Source: Sphingobacteriales bacterium 16-39-50 (lineage in GTDB: Bacteria > Bacteroidota > Bacteroidia > Sphingobacteriales > Sphingobacteriaceae). From it: a stretch of DNA of 64,000 bases. Location of the stretch: positions 1-64,000 of the forward strand of contig NCHA01000005.1 in the NCBI GenBank assembly GCA_002257025.1, written 5' to 3'. The notes beneath the pieces are model-generated. The model did no database searches and was not told where the DNA came from. It saw only the letters and a program-made list of their open reading frames with translations. Position numbers and translations under genes: made by a program. Of this stretch, positions 62,030 through 64,000 are shown piece after piece. Position 1 is the stretch's first letter, and every line of letters begins with the position of its first letter.

Positions 62030-62113
62030 TTTGAAATGATTTAAATGTTTAAAGCAAATAATTACTTACACGGCTCAAACAATGACCATGAGGAATTAAA
62101 CTTTAAACAAAAA

Positions 62114-62620
62114 TCAAATCAGGAAACTCTGGATAGCTATACGGGTATCCGCTATGGGCGGATGATGATTACGTACGAAATATCGATTATTTGGTAAGAA
62201 AATATGAGAGGCTCTCGCATCTAAAGTAAAGGGGGTATTAAACGCTAAAGTAACAAACAGGGGTCGTAAATTATAATTGAATGATTGCGGAGTACGTTTA
62301 TCGCTTTTTTCAAATTTAGCTACTTCATCCTTGCAACAGTCATCCTCAGGGTTTTCCTGGAGATTGCTAACTTGTTTATGGTGGTCGGCCTTTTTCTGGT
62401 GATGATCTGCCGGATGCTCGTGATGGCTTACAGGCTCCTGATGATGATCAGCCGAAGCAGCATGCTCATGGCTTTTTTGTTGTTGACCGGCTGTTTCTTT
62501 ATGATGATCGGCGTTAAAGGTCATATCTAATCCTACAGAACAAGCGAACCCTACAATCGTACTCAGGGAGAATACGATTAGCAAAAAAGCTGCTTTAAAC
62601 TGTACGGATGAAATTTTCAT
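62114..62620 (-). CDS. His-rich HYC_CC_PP-like protein (copy 3)
   Basis: A 168-residue exported protein. Signal segment about 1-26, then a His-rich stretch (DHHKETAGQQQKSHEHAASA, DHHQEPVSHHEHPADHHQKK, ADHHKQ) that replaces the HYC part, DDCCKDEVAKFE (CC), and the tail HHPPIADTRIAIQSFLI, which matches the PP tail of the 39247 product (PPLLALDIPVIIQSFLI). The histidine run should bind copper, zinc or nickel. This is the most divergent of the three related proteins. Confidence 0.7.
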   Translation of the reverse strand: MKISSVQFKAAFLLIVFSLSTIVGFACSVGLDMTFNADHHKETAGQQQKSHEHAASADHHQEPVSHHEHPADHHQKKADHHKQVSNLQENPEDDCCKDEVAKFEKSDKRTPQSFNYNLRPLFVTLAFNTPFTLDARASHIFLPNNRYFVRNHHPPIADTRIAIQSFLI

Positions 62621-62735
62621 TAAAAATACTATATATCGTTAGCATTGATATAACAAAGATACTTATCAAATAGTTTATTTTATTATATAATAGATTGAAA
62701 AGTTTATATAATTATAGTGCTTAAGAATTGCGATA

Positions 62736-63962
62736 TCAAAAGTAGGTTGATACACCAAACTGAAAACCTGCAAGTTTAGCTGCCGGATTGCCCAGCAGAT
62801 CGGTTTGCCAGTTGTACCTGTAGTTTAGTCTGATTACTGTCTGGGGAGTCGGTCGAAAGCTTAGCGCAGGTACTACAGAGTAAATATGATCAGAAATATT
62901 GCCGCTAGTTGAGCTAAACTTCCCTTTATTCCAATCGACATATTCAAGCCTTACCGCAGCATTTAAAACTGCCCTTTCAAAACCAAATAAGGGTCGTTTG
63001 ATCAAGGGTTGAACAATATCAATAAAACCACCCTGTTGGTTACTCCCAAACTGTTCTGTGTAGGTTGCCGGAACATCTACGTTCACCCATGCCCATTCTA
63101 CATTTATGAACGTATTTAGTTTGGGTAAAACTGTATTGAAATCAATGGCGAAGACATTCAAACGTCTTTTTTCGTCAAGAACGAGTCCATCATCCTGAAA
63201 TTTATTATAAATGCCCCCCATATAGGATAAGCCTAATTCACCAATCTTGGTGTTTCGTAAGGCTACTTTTCCGGTTAATAAAGGCGCTCCATTAAAGCTC
63301 TCTTCAAAACGATCTCGATTAGCTTTAGAAGCCGGTAAAAAAGTTCTGTTCTCGGAGTTAGCGATAATGGTTTCGTCAAAGCCATTAGTTAAGTAGGCTT
63401 CATAAGCGTATACCCAGTTCTTAAGGTACTTTTTCCCGAATATTCCGAATCCTACATTACTCCATGTTGCAGGAAGCATTTGCGTCGCAGATATCGGCCT
63501 GTCTACAAACTCCCATTTTGGTCCGTCATGGTTTTGGTTGAAAGCACCAATGGGATTCATTACGATGCCGCCCCTTAGATTCAATAAGGGATTAAACTCA
63601 AAATCTATTGAAGCGAACTCAATATTGATCTCCTTTGTGCCGTCTTCAAACTCGAGCTCTGATAGAAATTTAATTCTCTTTGCAATACCTGAGGACACAA
63701 ATAAGGTGAACCTTCGCATTTGAAACTGATGGCCTTCAGTCAAACCGTCCGCACCCAAATACTGATAATTAGCTTCCGCGTATCCCCCAAGCGCGACTGG
63801 GAGCTTAGCAACTTGAAGGAAAGGACGGTCGTAGACTGCGTCCATATTTAATTTGATACGAGCAGAGTCCCTGTCTGGTGCACGTAGTAAGTCGGGATCG
63901 ATTTGAGCGAAGCCTTGTTTGGCAAGAAGTACTACTAAAAATAAGGTAAGGAGTTTCTTCAT
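62736..63962 (-). CDS. porin, phosphate-selective O/P-like
   Basis: A 408-residue outer-membrane beta-barrel with signal peptide (LLTLFLVVLLAKQGFAQ) and the regular aromatic-ended strands of OprO/OprP-type porins (GHQFQMRRFTLFVSSGIAKRIKFLSELEFEDGTKEINIEFASIDFEF; tail KLAGFQFGVSTYF). It may let metal or phosphate anions pass, but the channel specificity cannot be told. Located upstream of the HYC_CC_PP-like gene by 115 bases on the same strand; its own start is 38 bases from the window edge. Confidence 0.75.
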   Translation of the reverse strand: MKKLLTLFLVVLLAKQGFAQIDPDLLRAPDRDSARIKLNMDAVYDRPFLQVAKLPVALGGYAEANYQYLGADGLTEGHQFQMRRFTLFVSSGIAKRIKFLSELEFEDGTKEINIEFASIDFEFNPLLNLRGGIVMNPIGAFNQNHDGPKWEFVDRPISATQMLPATWSNVGFGIFGKKYLKNWVYAYEAYLTNGFDETIIANSENRTFLPASKANRDRFEESFNGAPLLTGKVALRNTKIGELGLSYMGGIYNKFQDDGLVLDEKRRLNVFAIDFNTVLPKLNTFINVEWAWVNVDVPATYTEQFGSNQQGGFIDIVQPLIKRPLFGFERAVLNAAVRLEYVDWNKGKFSSTSGNISDHIYSVVPALSFRPTPQTVIRLNYRYNWQTDLLGNPAAKLAGFQFGVSTYF

Positions 63963-64000
63963 GATTGCTTTCTCATATCTATGAATATATCGTTATTAGA

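Noticed and set aside
30867..64000. Conjugation genes proving an integrative conjugative element
   Set aside because: No relaxase, coupling protein or type IV secretion gene is seen in the window, so only a genomic island can be claimed.
28553..64000. Second copy of the tRNA-Glu 3' end (attR)
   Set aside because: I did not see another copy of GGTTCGATTCCCCTACGGGC in the rest of the window; it may lie beyond the end.

Overview
The window looks like a chromosome segment of a Bacteroidota bacterium, most likely family Sphingobacteriaceae (Pedobacter/Mucilaginibacter-like). This rests on TonB-dependent receptors with Bacteroidota-type N-terminal domains, a Bacteroidota-type tyrosine integrase, many short lipoproteins, A-rich leaders instead of Shine-Dalgarno sequences, and repeat-rich gaps between genes. 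The genus is an inference.

Positions 1 to about 28,700 look like ordinary chromosome. In order they hold a Nudix hydrolase; an HNH-domain protein coupled to a tiny zinc-ribbon ORF; an exported SelA-like PLP enzyme; a KgtP-like MFS permease flanked by two copies of a ~240 bp repeat; a PQQ/sorbosone-type dehydrogenase fused to cytochrome c; a TMEM175-like channel; small lipoprotein, Dabb and metallophosphoesterase genes; an outer-membrane receptor; an amidohydrolase and an exported sugar-isomerase-like protein; and a GlxA-type regulator divergent from a run of small stress/environmental proteins (SRPBCC, DoxX-like, DUF1801, VOC). Then come a DNA-deoxyinosine glycosylase, murQ, a FecA-like receptor, an S41 protease, der, era, tRNA-fMet and tRNA-Glu.

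A site-specific integrase starts 250 bp downstream of tRNA-Glu and is followed by two small regulatory/replication-type genes. From about 30.9 kb to the window end every gene is on the minus strand. This looks like a genomic island inserted at tRNA-Glu, whose far end lies outside the window. Its cargo has two themes. (1) Copper/silver handling: CusA/B/C efflux, a CPH-type P-ATPase, a multicopper oxidase fused to a CopB-like barrel, three HYC_CC_PP-type proteins, three proteins carrying DUF3347-like domains, a Met-rich lipoprotein, HMA proteins, a haem-binding protein, small membrane proteins, and an AraC regulator with an N-terminal CCxxC metal motif. (2) A sugar-phosphate/nucleotide/RNA module: universal stress protein, MFS exporter, archaeal-type GAPDH, class I aldolase, phosphofructokinase, ATP-cone-Mrr nuclease, beta-CASP RNase-like protein, AMP/thymidine phosphorylase, PRPP synthetase and PPK2.

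The island also carries several decayed genes: a truncated response regulator, a three-part GAPDH/HMA chimera, a pseudogene of a small PRPP-synthetase-named protein, a frameshifted small gene, an outer-membrane protein remnant and a possible DUF302 remnant. These point to past rearrangement. The most intriguing parts are module (2) as an energy/nucleotide recycling unit travelling with metal resistance, and the metal-motif AraC regulator.
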